The notes under the pieces were generated by a model, which did no database searches, was not told where the DNA came from, and saw nothing but the letters and a program-made list of their open reading frames with translations. A program made the position numbers and the translations under genes. Positions 34,366 to 42,948 of a DNA stretch of 64,000 nt are shown here, piece after piece; the first letter of the stretch is position 1; every line of letters starts with the position of its first letter. Source of the DNA: Halorubrum rutilum (GTDB lineage Archaea; Halobacteriota; Halobacteria; Halobacteriales; Haloferacaceae); assembly GCF_024494565.1 (NCBI RefSeq), contig NZ_JANHDN010000003.1, positions 248,001 through 312,000 on the forward strand, read 5' to 3'.

Positions 34366-34398
34366 CCGTTAAGGACGTTAGACGCCAACGTTGGCGAC
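34366..34398 (+). promoter_or_regulatory. Promoter with 14-bp palindrome before the winged-helix gene
   Basis: GTTAAGG (about 34367-34373) is a TATA-like element about 28 bases from the ATG. A perfect palindrome CGCCAACGTTGGCG at 34383-34396 lies between it and the ATG at 34399, over the expected transcription start. A dimeric repressor binding there would block transcription; the encoded protein is itself winged-helix-like, so autoregulation is a natural guess. Confidence 0.5.
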
Positions 34399-34626
34399 AT
34401 GAGCGAGTACACCGAGGAGGAGCAGCGGATCCTCGCGTACCTCACGGACAGCGTCACCCGTGGCGAGCGCTACGTCCGCTCGAAGACGATCGCCGACGCC
34501 ATCGGCCTCACGGCGAAGCAGGTCGGCTCGCGGCTCCCCCGACTCGCCGAGAAGTCCGACGACGTCGACATCGAGAAGTGGGGCCGAGCGCGGTCGACGA
34601 CGTGGCGCGTGACGCCACAGGGCTGA
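34399..34626 (+). CDS. Small winged-helix-like DNA-binding protein
   Basis: 75-residue protein with the layout of a single winged helix: helix 1 EEEQRILAYLTDSV, helix 2 RYVRSKTIADAIG, recognition helix LTAKQVGSRLPRLAEK and a short wing ending TTWRVTP. Members are short, conserved haloarchaeal proteins probably acting as regulators. A perfect 14-bp palindrome precedes the gene. Targets unknown. Confidence 0.8.
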   Translation: MSEYTEEEQRILAYLTDSVTRGERYVRSKTIADAIGLTAKQVGSRLPRLAEKSDDVDIEKWGRARSTTWRVTPQG

Positions 34627-34783
34627 GGTCGCGCGACGCCGCCGGGCCCGCTTCGTCCCCGCGTTACCGATCCCGCCGTCTCCGTTCCACCGGATCCCCG
34701 CCGCCTCCTCGCCGTCGGACTCCCGCCGCCTCCGCGCCGTCGGACTCGCGTGTTTTTAACCCCCGTGGCACCAACGGGCGGGT

Positions 34784-35212
34784 ATGACCGTCCGAGTCTC
34801 CCGGACGTTCGAGTTCGACGCGCCCGCGGACGACGTGTGGGCGTTCATCTCGGACGCCGAGAAGCGCGCCGGCGCGATAAGCGTGGTCGACACCTTCGAC
34901 GTCCACGGCGACGGGCGCGCGACCTGGCACGTCGCGCTCCCGATCCCGATGATCCGTTCGACCATCTCCGTCGAGACCGAGGAGGTCGAGCGCGACCCGC
35001 CGAACCGGGTGAAGTTCGTCGGCAAGTCGAAGGCGTTCCGCGTGACCGGCGAGCACACGATCACCGAGACCGACGGCGGCTGTCGGCTCGCCAACGAGTT
35101 CGTCGTCGACGGCCGGCTCCCGGGCGTCGAGTCGTTCTTCGAGCGCAACTTCGACGAGGAGCTCGACAACCTGGAGGACGCGCTGCGCGCCTCGCTGGGC
35201 CCGACGGCATGA
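34784..35212 (+). CDS. CoxG/SRPBCC-fold protein
   Basis: 142-residue helix-grip protein. Characteristic start F-E-F-D-A-P-A-D-D-V-W-A-F-I-S-D, then paired strands ending in the long C-terminal helix FFERNFDEELDNLEDALRA. Members bind hydrophobic ligands, and CoxG relatives help carbon-monoxide dehydrogenase, but the ligand here is unknown. The stop overlaps the start of the nitrilase gene (ATGA), so the two are translationally coupled. A T-rich TATA element (GTTTTTAAC, 34751-34759) is 27 bases upstream. Confidence 0.85.
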   Translation: MTVRVSRTFEFDAPADDVWAFISDAEKRAGAISVVDTFDVHGDGRATWHVALPIPMIRSTISVETEEVERDPPNRVKFVGKSKAFRVTGEHTITETDGGCRLANEFVVDGRLPGVESFFERNFDEELDNLEDALRASLGPTA

Positions 35213-36015
35213 GGGTCGCCGGCGTCCAGCTCGGCGTCGAGGGCGGCGCCGTCGCGGACAACGTCGAGAGCGCGGTCGAGCGCGTCCGGGCGGCCGCCGC
35301 CGACGGGGCGGACCTCGTCGTCCTCCCGGAGCTGTTCGACGTTGGCTACTTCGCGTTCGACTCGTACGCCCGCGCCGCCGAGAGCCTCGCCGGCGACCGG
35401 CTGTCGCGGTTCGCGGCCGTCGCGGCCGACGCCGACGTCAACGTCCTCGCCGGGACCGTCGTCGAGGACCTCGCGGCCTCCGCCGCGGACGGGATCGACG
35501 TCCCGGCCGAGGCGGGGCTCGCGAACGCGGCGGTCCTCTTCGACCGGGACGGGGAGCGTCGACTGGTCTACCGGAAGCGGCACCTGTTCGGGTACGGCTC
35601 GGAGGAGACCGACCGCATGGTCCCCGGCGAGCGCGTCCCGGTCGTCGACCTGGAGGGCGTGCGCGTCGGCGTCACGACCTGTTACGACCTCCGCTTCCCG
35701 GAGCAGTTCCGCGAGATGGCCGCGGCCGGCGTCGACTGCGTGCTGGTGCCGAGCGCGTGGCCGTACCCCCGCGTCGAGCACTGGCGGACGCTCGGCCGTG
35801 CGCGGGCCATCGAGAACCTCGCGTACGTCGCGACCGTCAACGGGAGCGGCGCGTTCGAGTCGGACGCGCTCTGCGGCCGGACGACCGTCTACGACCCGTG
35901 GGGGACCACCCTCGCGTCCGTGGGCGAAGAGCCGACGACGGTGACCGCCGAGATCGACCCGGAGCGGGCCGCGGCGGTGCGCGAGGAGTTCCCGGCGCTG
36001 CGGGACCGGCGCTGA
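35209..36015 (+). CDS. Carbon-nitrogen hydrolase (nitrilase superfamily)
   Basis: 268-residue nitrilase-superfamily enzyme with the full Glu-Lys-Cys triad: E in VVLPELFD (about 43), K in VYRKRHLFGY (about 125), C in VTTCYDLRFPEQF (about 163). The R-F-P-E-Q-F motif and length resemble the omega-amidase/Nit2 and NLP branches, so an amide or N-carbamoyl substrate is expected; which one is not decided by sequence. The ATG is within the stop of the SRPBCC gene. Confidence 0.9.
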   Translation: MRVAGVQLGVEGGAVADNVESAVERVRAAAADGADLVVLPELFDVGYFAFDSYARAAESLAGDRLSRFAAVAADADVNVLAGTVVEDLAASAADGIDVPAEAGLANAAVLFDRDGERRLVYRKRHLFGYGSEETDRMVPGERVPVVDLEGVRVGVTTCYDLRFPEQFREMAAAGVDCVLVPSAWPYPRVEHWRTLGRARAIENLAYVATVNGSGAFESDALCGRTTVYDPWGTTLASVGEEPTTVTAEIDPERAAAVREEFPALRDRR

Positions 36016-36390
36016 CTCCCGGCCCGGCGCTCCGACCCCCGTTCCGATCCGGATCCCCGAGCCCGGACCGTCTGGTTTATACCGGAGAAGCGACTACGTG
36101 GAGTTGCCGAAGTCCGACGCTTTTCTCGTTGGAGTTCGGCGACAACACCGCGCGCCCGTCCCGACCGCTCGGGCGGCGACGCCGACGACAGCCCGGGGGT
36201 CCGCTGTCCGGCCGCCGCCCGCCCGCCTCCCGTCCCGCCTTCGCCGCGTTTCGCCTCCCTTCCCTTTCCGCGCGTGACTCGCGACGACGCTTCCGGTCGC
36301 GACCGCCGCGTTCGTCGCTAAGAATATCTGATTTGATAATCTGGACGGTAGCTTCTTGTTCCGCATCGGGCTGGTCGTACACGCCGCGGA
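36016..36390. other. Intergenic region with AT-rich island
   Basis: No supported gene. Contains a TATA-like TTTATACC (36076-36083) and an AT-rich island (about 36318-36350, with AATATCTGATTTGATAATC) that stands out from the flanking GC-rich sequence. Short open frames here are proline- and arginine-rich and unconvincing. The island could be the promoter for the structured leader that follows. Confidence 0.5.
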
Positions 36391-36540
36391 CGAAACCGGC
36401 CGGCCCGCCTAACGTCGGGCGGGCCGGCCGGACACTCGCTTCCACCGTCCGTCGTCCGTCGGCTCTCGGGTCCGGGTCCGACCCGCTCCCACACCGTACC
36501 CGGACCCCTTCTGCGGCGCGCGACGGCGTGCCGTCGGCGT
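36391..36540 (+). promoter_or_regulatory. Hairpin-rich leader upstream of the presenilin-like protease
   Basis: Three perfect stems in succession: a 14-bp GC-only inverted repeat (36396-36409 with 36418-36431, 8-base loop), a 10-bp stem GGGTCCGGGT/ACCCGGACCC (36468-36477 with 36498-36507) and CGACGGC/GCCGTCG (about 36521-36536). They lie 140-285 bases before the ATG at 36680. They could form a structured 5' leader, a small RNA, or a terminator for the nitrilase operon, although no T-run follows. Confidence 0.5.
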
Positions 36541-36679
36541 TCGCGGCACCGGATCCCTCTCGCGGCGAGCGAGCGCGTCCCGGAGCGACTCTGGCAGAGC
36601 GGTCCGACCGGAGCGACCCGACCGGCCCGCCGACGCGAAGCGCAAGGACGAAACCTCCGGACGCCGAACCCTCGGTCGA

Positions 36680-37741
36680 ATGTTCCCCCGGGAGTACCGC
36701 GGCGTCGCCTTCGTCGTCGGACTGTTCCTCGCCGTGCAGCTGGGCGCGCTGGCGCTGGTCCCCGAGTTCGCCGAGAGCGGGTATCAGGCGGTCGAGAACC
36801 CCGACGACCCGACGAACAGCGTCGTGTACGTCCTCGCGATCCTGGTCATGACGGGGGTGATGCTCGCGGCTTTCAGGTACGACTTCGACGGCGCGGTCCG
36901 GCTCCTCATCGTCGGCACCTCCGCGTGGCTCTCGTGGTACGTCTTCTCCGCGCTGGTGTCGCCGCTGGCGGCGGCCGTGCCGGCGGCCGCGGTCGGCGTG
37001 GGGCTGCTCGTCTACCCCGAGTGGTACGTGATCGACGCGGCCGGGGTGTTGATGGGCGCCGGGGCGGCCGGACTCTTCGGCATCTCGTTCGGGCTGCTCC
37101 CCGCGCTGATCCTGCTCGCGTTCCTCGCCGTCTACGACGCCGTCTCGGTGTACGGCACCGAGCACATGCTGTCGCTCGCGGAGGGCGTGATGGACCTGAA
37201 CATCCCCGTGGTGCTCGTGATCCCGCTGTCGCTGTCGTACACGCTGCTCGGCGACGACGAGGAGGGGGGCGCCGGCGGTCCGGACGACGCGACCGACGCG
37301 GAGGCCGACGAGGCGGACGGCGCCAGCGAGGCGGCCGGGGACGACGGGAGCGTCGGAAGCGATGGGGCCGCTGGCGACGACGGGACCGCCGGAGACGACG
37401 AGGCCGCCGACGTCTCGGACCCCACGCCCATCGAGGAGCGCGACGCCTTCTTCATCGGGCTCGGCGACGCCGTGATCCCGGCCGTGTTGGTCGCGAGCGC
37501 GGCGACGTTCTCCCCCGCCGCCGGGCTCGCGGTCCCGCTCCTCGGCGTCAACCTCCCCGCGCTGCTCGCGATGGTCGGGAGCCTCGCCGGGCTCCTCGTC
37601 CTGATGAGCTGGGTGATCGAGGGCCGGCCGCACGCCGGGCTCCCGCTGTTGAACGGCGGCGCCATCGGCGGCTACCTGATCGGCTCCGTCGCCGCCGGCG
37701 TCCCCCTCGCGAACGCGGTGGGGCTCGCCGGGGTCCTCTGA
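36680..37741 (+). CDS. Presenilin-like intramembrane aspartyl protease (A22 family)
   Basis: Membrane protease of the presenilin/signal peptide peptidase family (353 residues, about nine helices). The catalytic aspartates are D153 in V-Y-D-A-V-S-V-Y and D263 in G-L-G-D-A-V-I-P; the third motif, PAL in eukaryotes, is represented by H-A-G-L-P-L-L-N-G-G near 318-327. An acidic disordered loop of about 65 residues (191-255) separates the two catalytic helices. Archaeal homologues cleave membrane peptides within the bilayer. Its natural substrates are unknown. No partner gene is seen; a hairpin-rich leader lies upstream. Confidence 0.9.
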   Translation: MFPREYRGVAFVVGLFLAVQLGALALVPEFAESGYQAVENPDDPTNSVVYVLAILVMTGVMLAAFRYDFDGAVRLLIVGTSAWLSWYVFSALVSPLAAAVPAAAVGVGLLVYPEWYVIDAAGVLMGAGAAGLFGISFGLLPALILLAFLAVYDAVSVYGTEHMLSLAEGVMDLNIPVVLVIPLSLSYTLLGDDEEGGAGGPDDATDAEADEADGASEAAGDDGSVGSDGAAGDDGTAGDDEAADVSDPTPIEERDAFFIGLGDAVIPAVLVASAATFSPAAGLAVPLLGVNLPALLAMVGSLAGLLVLMSWVIEGRPHAGLPLLNGGAIGGYLIGSVAAGVPLANAVGLAGVL

Positions 37742-37794
37742 TACGGGGACATCTGGGCCGACACGATTTTTAAATCGCTCGCCGTCGTTCGACC

Positions 37795-38232
37795 GTGTCC
37801 GATCCGACCCCACACCACGTCGGCCTCACCGTCGCCGACCTCGACCGCGCCGTCGACTTCTACGCCGAGACGTTCGACCTCGACCTCGCCGCGGAGTTCG
37901 CCGTGGGCGGCGAGGCGTTCGCGGACGCCGTCGCCGTCGACGGCGCGGCCGCAGACTTCGCGCACCTCGTCGCCGGCGGGGAGGGCGACGGTAACGAGAC
38001 GATCGTCGAGTTGGTCGCGTACGACCCCGAGGGCGAGCCGACACCCGATCCGGAACTGAACCGACCGGGCGCGGTCCACCTCGGGCTCTCCGTCGACGAC
38101 GTGGAAGCGTTCCACCGCGGGCTCGACGACGACGTGGAGACCCTCAGCGAGCCGCGGACGACCGAGAGCGGGACCACGGTCCTGTTCGTCGTCGACCCCG
38201 AGGGCAACCTGATCGAAGTGCTGGACGCGTGA
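37795..38232 (+). CDS. VOC (glyoxalase/bleomycin-resistance) family protein
   Basis: 145-residue vicinal-oxygen-chelate protein made of two beta-alpha-beta-beta-beta modules. Metal-ligand positions of the fold are seen as H7 (HHVGLTVADLDRAVDFY), E around 82 (IVELVAYD), H around 97 (AVHLGLSVDDV) and E141 (GNLIEVLDA). Methylmalonyl-CoA epimerase and glyoxalase I share this pattern; the exact reaction is unclear. GTG start: a strong TTTTTAAAT TATA element (37767-37775) is 26 bases upstream, and no ATG exists between. Confidence 0.88.
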   Translation: MSDPTPHHVGLTVADLDRAVDFYAETFDLDLAAEFAVGGEAFADAVAVDGAAADFAHLVAGGEGDGNETIVELVAYDPEGEPTPDPELNRPGAVHLGLSVDDVEAFHRGLDDDVETLSEPRTTESGTTVLFVVDPEGNLIEVLDA

Positions 38233-38256
38233 GATCGGGAAGATCGGGACCGGCTC

Positions 38257-40386
38257 TCACTTGACCTTCGTGCCCGGCCCGGCGTCCCCGTGGGTGGTGA
38301 GGAGGTCGGCCTCCTCGCCGGCCGCGAGCACCATCCCGTTCGACTCGACGCCGAACAGCTCCGCCTTCTCCATGTTGGCGAGCACGACCACCTTCGTACC
38401 GGGCAGGTCGTCGACGTCGTGGAGCCGCTTCAGCCCGGCGACGATCGTCCGGGTCTCGGCGCCGAGGTCGACGCGGAGCCTCAGGAGGTCGTCGGCGCCC
38501 TCGATGCCCTCGGCCTCCTCGATCCGGCCGATCCGGATGTCCAGTTCCTGAAAGTCGTCGAAGCCGATCCGGTCGTCGCTGAGGGGGTCGACGTCGGTCG
38601 CGTCGGGGTCGTCGGTGGCGTCGTCTGCGTCTCCGCCGTCGTCCTCGTCATCTGGCTCGTCGCCCTCCTCGTCGCCGGCCTCCGCCTCGGCGACCCGCGA
38701 CTCCAGCTTCTCGTTGAGCGCCTCGACGCGCTCGTCCTCGATCTGATCGAACAGCTCGGTCGGCTCCGCGAGATCGCCGGCGGGCCCCTCGCGGGCGGCC
38801 TCGACCGTGACCTCGTGGACCGAGCCGTCCTCGCCGAGCTGGGCCCACAGGCGCTCGCACTTCTCGGGGGCGATCGGCTCGAACAGCACCGCGATCGCCT
38901 TCGCGACCGCGACGCAGTCGTGGATGACCCGCGCGGCCTCGTCGGGGTCCTCGTCGACGAGGTTCCACGGCTCGTTCCGCTGGATGTACTCGTTGCCGAA
39001 CCGCGCGAGGTCGGTGACGGCGTCGCCGAGCGCGCGCACGGAGTAGTCGTTGACGGCCGCCTCGACGTCGGCGATCGCCGCCTCGATCCGCGCTTCGACC
39101 TCGTCGCTCGTCGCGTCCGCGATCGGCGCGTCGTCGTAGTTGCGGTGGGCGAACAGCAGGGATCGGTAGAGGAAGTTGCCGACGGTCCCAACCAGCTCGG
39201 TGTTGACGCGGTCGCGGAACTTCTCCCACGAGAAGTCCACGTCCTGCTGGAACCCGCCGTTGGTCGCGAGGTAGTAGCGCAGCGGGTCGGGGTGGAACCC
39301 CTCGTCGAGGTACTCGTCGGCCCAGACGGCGCGGTCGCGGCTCGTCGAGAACCCCTTCCCGCCGAGGGTGACGAAGCCGCTCGCCATCACCGCGCGCGGC
39401 TCGGCGTGGTCGGTCGCCTCCAGCATCGCGGGCCAGAAGATCGTGTGGTGCTGGATGATGTCGCGGCCGATCACGTGGACGATCTCGCCGCCCTCGGGGT
39501 GGGCGTCGCTCGCCCCCTCCAGCCAGGCCGCCTCCCAGTCGTACTCGTCGGCGCCGACGCGCTCGGAGTACTGCTTCGTCGAGGAGATGTACTCGATCGG
39601 GGCGTCGACCCAGACGTAGAGGACGAGGTTTTGGGGATTGTCCCCCGGATAATCGATCCCCCAGTCCATGTCGCGGGTGATACACCAGTCCTGGAGCCCC
39701 TGCTCGATCCACTCGCGGGGCTGGTTCCGGGCGTTCGAGGTGCCCTCCAGCCGGTCGAGGAAGCCGGAGAGGTACTCCGAGAACTCCGAGACCGCGAAGA
39801 ACTTGTGGGTGCGCTCGCGGTACTCGGCGGGGTTGCCGGTGATCGTCGAGACGGGGTCCTCGACCTCGCCGGGTTCGAGGTGGCGCTGGCACCCCTCGTC
39901 GCACTCGTCGCCGCGGGCGTGCGCGCCGCAGTACGGGCAGGTCCCCTCGACGTAGCGGTCGGGGAGGTACTGGTCGTCGACCGGGTCGTACGCGACCATG
40001 ATCTCCTTCTCGTAGACGTGGCCCGCGTCCTCCAGGTCGCGGACGAGCTCCTGGGTGACCGCGGTGTTCGTCTCGTCGTGGGTGTGGCCGTAGTTGTCGA
40101 ACTCGACGTTGAACTTCGGGAACGTCTCGGCGTACCGCTCGTGCCAGTCGAGCGCGAACGCCTCGGGGGAGACGCCCTCCTGCTCGGCGTTGACCGCGAC
40201 GGGCGTCCCGTGCATGTCCGAGCCGGAGACGAACGCGGTCTCCTGGCCGAGTCGCTCGAGCGCGCGGCTGTACACGTCGCCGCCGACGTAGGTGCGCAGG
40301 TGGCCGATGTGGAGGTCGCCGTTGGCGTACGGCAGCCCGCAGGTCACCACCGCGGGTCGGTCGGTGGGGAAGTCGTCGTGGCTCAT
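38257..40386 (-). CDS. metG: Methionyl-tRNA synthetase
   Basis: Class I synthetase (709 residues). H-L-x-H-type ATP motif is CGLPYANGDLHIGHLRTYVGGD (residues 16-37). The four-cysteine zinc knuckle is CPYCGAHARGDECDEGC (about 149-165), and the KMSKS loop reads K-G-F-S-T-S-R-D (about 340-347). After an acidic disordered linker (about 565-610) comes a C-terminal tRNA-binding OB-fold (about 612-709: LDIRIGRIEEAE). This is full length. It is divergent to nothing nearby and convergent with the VOC gene. Confidence 0.97.
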   Translation of the reverse strand: MSHDDFPTDRPAVVTCGLPYANGDLHIGHLRTYVGGDVYSRALERLGQETAFVSGSDMHGTPVAVNAEQEGVSPEAFALDWHERYAETFPKFNVEFDNYGHTHDETNTAVTQELVRDLEDAGHVYEKEIMVAYDPVDDQYLPDRYVEGTCPYCGAHARGDECDEGCQRHLEPGEVEDPVSTITGNPAEYRERTHKFFAVSEFSEYLSGFLDRLEGTSNARNQPREWIEQGLQDWCITRDMDWGIDYPGDNPQNLVLYVWVDAPIEYISSTKQYSERVGADEYDWEAAWLEGASDAHPEGGEIVHVIGRDIIQHHTIFWPAMLEATDHAEPRAVMASGFVTLGGKGFSTSRDRAVWADEYLDEGFHPDPLRYYLATNGGFQQDVDFSWEKFRDRVNTELVGTVGNFLYRSLLFAHRNYDDAPIADATSDEVEARIEAAIADVEAAVNDYSVRALGDAVTDLARFGNEYIQRNEPWNLVDEDPDEAARVIHDCVAVAKAIAVLFEPIAPEKCERLWAQLGEDGSVHEVTVEAAREGPAGDLAEPTELFDQIEDERVEALNEKLESRVAEAEAGDEEGDEPDDEDDGGDADDATDDPDATDVDPLSDDRIGFDDFQELDIRIGRIEEAEGIEGADDLLRLRVDLGAETRTIVAGLKRLHDVDDLPGTKVVVLANMEKAELFGVESNGMVLAAGEEADLLTTHGDAGPGTKVK

Positions 40387-40473
40387 GTGGTGCGTGTATC
40401 GAGTTGTCGTGGATACGGGCCTAAAGCCCGCTGGTTCGGGGCCGAGCGGACGGCCCGGACGTTTCGGGAAGAC

Positions 40474-41391
40474 TCACAACAGGTCGCGAACGATCCGCGC
40501 CGCGTCGGCGGCGGTCGGCGCGAGCACGTAGACGATGGGCTCGACGCCGACCGCGCCCGTCTGGTAGCAGACGAGCGTCGCCGCGTCTCCCCCGGTCGCC
40601 GAGGCGTCGGCGCCCGCGACCGCGTCGGCGACCGCCGCGCGCGTCCCGCGCTCGGCGTCGAACTCGACGGTCGGATACGACTCGGCGAGCGCCGCGACGG
40701 TGTCGGGGTCGTACCGGACGTTCACGGCGCCGCGAGCGGTCGCGCCCGCCTCGCGCGCCGCGAGCAGCACCGTGGCGACGTGCTCGCTCACGCCGAACTC
40801 GGGCTCGCCGGGGACCATGGCCCGCCCCTTCACGTCGACGAGGCGGCCGGGGACCGCGGCGACGTCGTCGATGGTCCGCGCGTCGTCGAGGCACTCGGCG
40901 ACGTTGGCCCCGACGTTCGGGATGAGCGCGGCGAAGCCCGAGGCGTTCGTCAGGGTGCGGAGCCCGCGCCGCACCGAGCCGAGGACGCGCTCGCGCTCGC
41001 GGAGCCCGCTGTCCGGGTCGTGGACCGAGAACTCCACGTCGGCGTCCGCGAGCGCCGGCATCGCTTCCTCGTGGAGCTCCGCGAGGAGGTCCCCCTCCTC
41101 CAGCCGCCGGATCAGCACCTCGATCTCGACGAGCGCGCCGACCGGGCTCAGGTCGCCGTCGGCGAGCCCCTCGCCCACCCGATCGACGAGGTCGCGGACG
41201 CGCTCGTCGGCGACGATCCGGTCGTGGCGCGCCACGTCGCCGTGGGCGTACTTCGAGACCGCGGACTGCGAGATGCCGAGCGCGTCGGCGACCTCGCGCT
41301 GCGTGAAGCCGCGGTCGCGGAGGTCCTCCGCCAGCATCGAGCGCACGGTCGGGAGGAACTCGTCGACGACGACCTCCTCGATGAACTTCAT
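40474..41391 (-). CDS. thiR: Thiamine biosynthesis regulator ThiR (HTH-ThiN)
   Basis: Two-domain protein (305 residues): an N-terminal XRE-type helix-turn-helix (about 20-55: [24 protein letters not shown]) and a C-terminal ThiN domain (about 120-305: [18 protein letters not shown]...[10 protein letters not shown]...[21 protein letters not shown]) related to thiamine-phosphate synthase. In archaea HTH-ThiN proteins sense thiamine phosphate and repress thiamine synthesis genes, an arrangement described for the ThiR family. The target thi4 is 5 kb away in this window. It overlaps the dcd stop by 4 bases, so it is in an operon with dcd. Confidence 0.88.
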   Translation of the reverse strand: MKFIEEVVVDEFLPTVRSMLAEDLRDRGFTQREVADALGISQSAVSKYAHGDVARHDRIVADERVRDLVDRVGEGLADGDLSPVGALVEIEVLIRRLEEGDLLAELHEEAMPALADADVEFSVHDPDSGLRERERVLGSVRRGLRTLTNASGFAALIPNVGANVAECLDDARTIDDVAAVPGRLVDVKGRAMVPGEPEFGVSEHVATVLLAAREAGATARGAVNVRYDPDTVAALAESYPTVEFDAERGTRAAVADAVAGADASATGGDAATLVCYQTGAVGVEPIVYVLAPTAADAARIVRDLL

Positions 41392-42011
41392 GACTCGGCC
41401 TCCGCATTCCCGCCGACCTCCTCGTTCCCCTCGCCGTCGAACTCCGGGTCGTCGCCGATCCGGGACGCCTGCGGCCCGTCCTGATCCTGGTACTTCGAGC
41501 CGCGCTCCGCGCCATACGGGCGGTCGGCGGGCGACTTCAGCTCGGTGAACGTGAGCTGCGAGACGCGCATCCCCGGCGAGAGCGCGACGGGCGCGGTGCC
41601 GAGGTTCGACAGTTCGAGCGTGATCTGCCCCTTGTAGCCGGGGTCACAGAGGCCGGCGGTGGCGTGCACGACGATCGCGAGCCGTCCGAGCGACGAGCGG
41701 CCCTCGACGTGCGCGACGAGGTCGTCCGGGATCTCCACGCGCTCTGTCGTCGTCCCGAGGACGAAGTCGCCGGGGTGGAGGATGAACTCGCCGCCCTCGT
41801 CGACGGTCGTCTCCGTGACGTACTCGCCGACCTCGTCGGCCTCGGTCGGGTGGATGCAGGGGATGTTGGTGCGCTGGAACTCCAGGAAGCGCTCGCCGAG
41901 CCGCAGGTCGACGCTCGCGGGCTGGACCTGCTGGTCGACGTCGCCGAGCGGCTCGACCACGAGGTCCCCGTCCGCGAGCCGGCCGAGGATGTCCGCGTCC
42001 GACAGGATCAT
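41388..42011 (-). CDS. dcd: dCTP deaminase
   Basis: Deaminates dCTP to dUTP for dTTP synthesis, and may also have dUTPase activity as in some archaea (207 residues). Motifs: [10 protein letters not shown] (29-38), the catalytic glutamate in [35 protein letters not shown], and the C-terminal closing loop with [26 protein letters not shown] element (TTTTTAAC, complement of about 42038-42045) is about 28 bases upstream. The thiR start overlaps its stop. Confidence 0.95.
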   Translation of the reverse strand: MILSDADILGRLADGDLVVEPLGDVDQQVQPASVDLRLGERFLEFQRTNIPCIHPTEADEVGEYVTETTVDEGGEFILHPGDFVLGTTTERVEIPDDLVAHVEGRSSLGRLAIVVHATAGLCDPGYKGQITLELSNLGTAPVALSPGMRVSQLTFTELKSPADRPYGAERGSKYQDQDGPQASRIGDDPEFDGEGNEEVGGNAEAES

Positions 42012-42114
42012 ACCGAGAGGGGGAGCGCCGGCGGGTTAAAAACTCCCGAATGCGGCGGCTCGCGGCGCGGGGGATCGCGGGTCGCGTCCGGTGTCGCGAG
42101 TGCGAGGCCGGCGC

Positions 42115-42861
42115 TCACACCGCCGCGAGCAGGAACCCGAGCGCGGCGAGGACGCCGGCGACCGTCCCCGCGGTCCCGCGGTCGAGGTCGTGGGTCGCCT
42201 CCAGCCCGCCCGTCACGATCGCCCACTGGACCGCGATCACGACCGCCGAGGCGGCGAGCAGGGGGACTCGCACCGTCCCGATCGCGGCGACGACCTCGTT
42301 CGCGATCGCCTCGACCGTCGCGCCGTCGACGGTCGTCGTCGCGAGCGCGCGCCAGATCGCCGCGAGCCCGGCGGTCAGCCGGAGGACCTCCGGCACGATC
42401 GCCCACGCCGCGATCGCGAGCGAGTCGCCCAGAGAGCCGCTCCCGCCGGCGAGGCGCGCGCCGCCGTGGAGGACGAGCGCGAAGATCCCCCACCAGATCG
42501 GCACGCCGAAGGCGGCGTACGCGGCGTAGTCGCCGGTCGCGTCCCGGAGCTCCTCGCCGACGTCGACGTCGACCCGTTCGGGCCGGTCGCACTGCTCGGC
42601 GAACACCGAGTCGTCGTCGCCGAACGCCTCGCAGGTCGTCTCCGGCGGCCGGTCGGGGTTGTCGACGGTGACCTCTCGGTCGATCGTCGCGTCGAAGGCC
42701 GCGCCGAGCGCGAAGACCCCGGCGACCGTCGCGAGGGTGACGAGCAGGACGAGCCCGGCCGCGACCGCGCCGGACCGCGGCCGGACCGCCTCGAAGTGGT
42801 CGCGGGAGCGGTCGAGGAGCGAACCGACGGCTCCGGAGAGGGGGGCGAGCGGGGAACGCAT
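42115..42861 (-). CDS. Yip1-like polytopic membrane protein
   Basis: Integral membrane protein (248 residues) with about five hydrophobic segments (about residues 34-55, 115-135, 145-170, 195-215, 225-247). WWGIFALVLHGGARLAGGSGSLGDSLAIAAWAIVPEVLRL resembles YIP1-domain proteins of haloarchaea. An extracellular or lumenal loop between helices 1 and 2 holds two cysteines (C-E-A-F-G, E-Q-C-D). Start at ATG 42861; a TTG at 42888 is possible but less likely. Function unknown. Confidence 0.75.
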   Translation of the reverse strand: MRSPLAPLSGAVGSLLDRSRDHFEAVRPRSGAVAAGLVLLVTLATVAGVFALGAAFDATIDREVTVDNPDRPPETTCEAFGDDDSVFAEQCDRPERVDVDVGEELRDATGDYAAYAAFGVPIWWGIFALVLHGGARLAGGSGSLGDSLAIAAWAIVPEVLRLTAGLAAIWRALATTTVDGATVEAIANEVVAAIGTVRVPLLAASAVVIAVQWAIVTGGLEATHDLDRGTAGTVAGVLAALGFLLAAV

Positions 42862-42948
42862 GGCCGAGGGATCCGCGAGACCGAACAAGTGTCTTGTCCA
42901 TCCGGACCTCGGTGCCCCGGTCCGGACCGCGGTCGGCCCCGATCGCGG

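Noticed and set aside
36098..36280. Possible leaderless GTG gene about 23 bases after a TTTATACC element
   Set aside because: The product is a random-looking proline- and arginine-rich peptide without an acidic haloarchaeal composition.
38290..41484. 1,064-codon plus-strand frame opposite metG and thiR
   Set aside because: Same reason: both genes on the other strand are recognised end to end.
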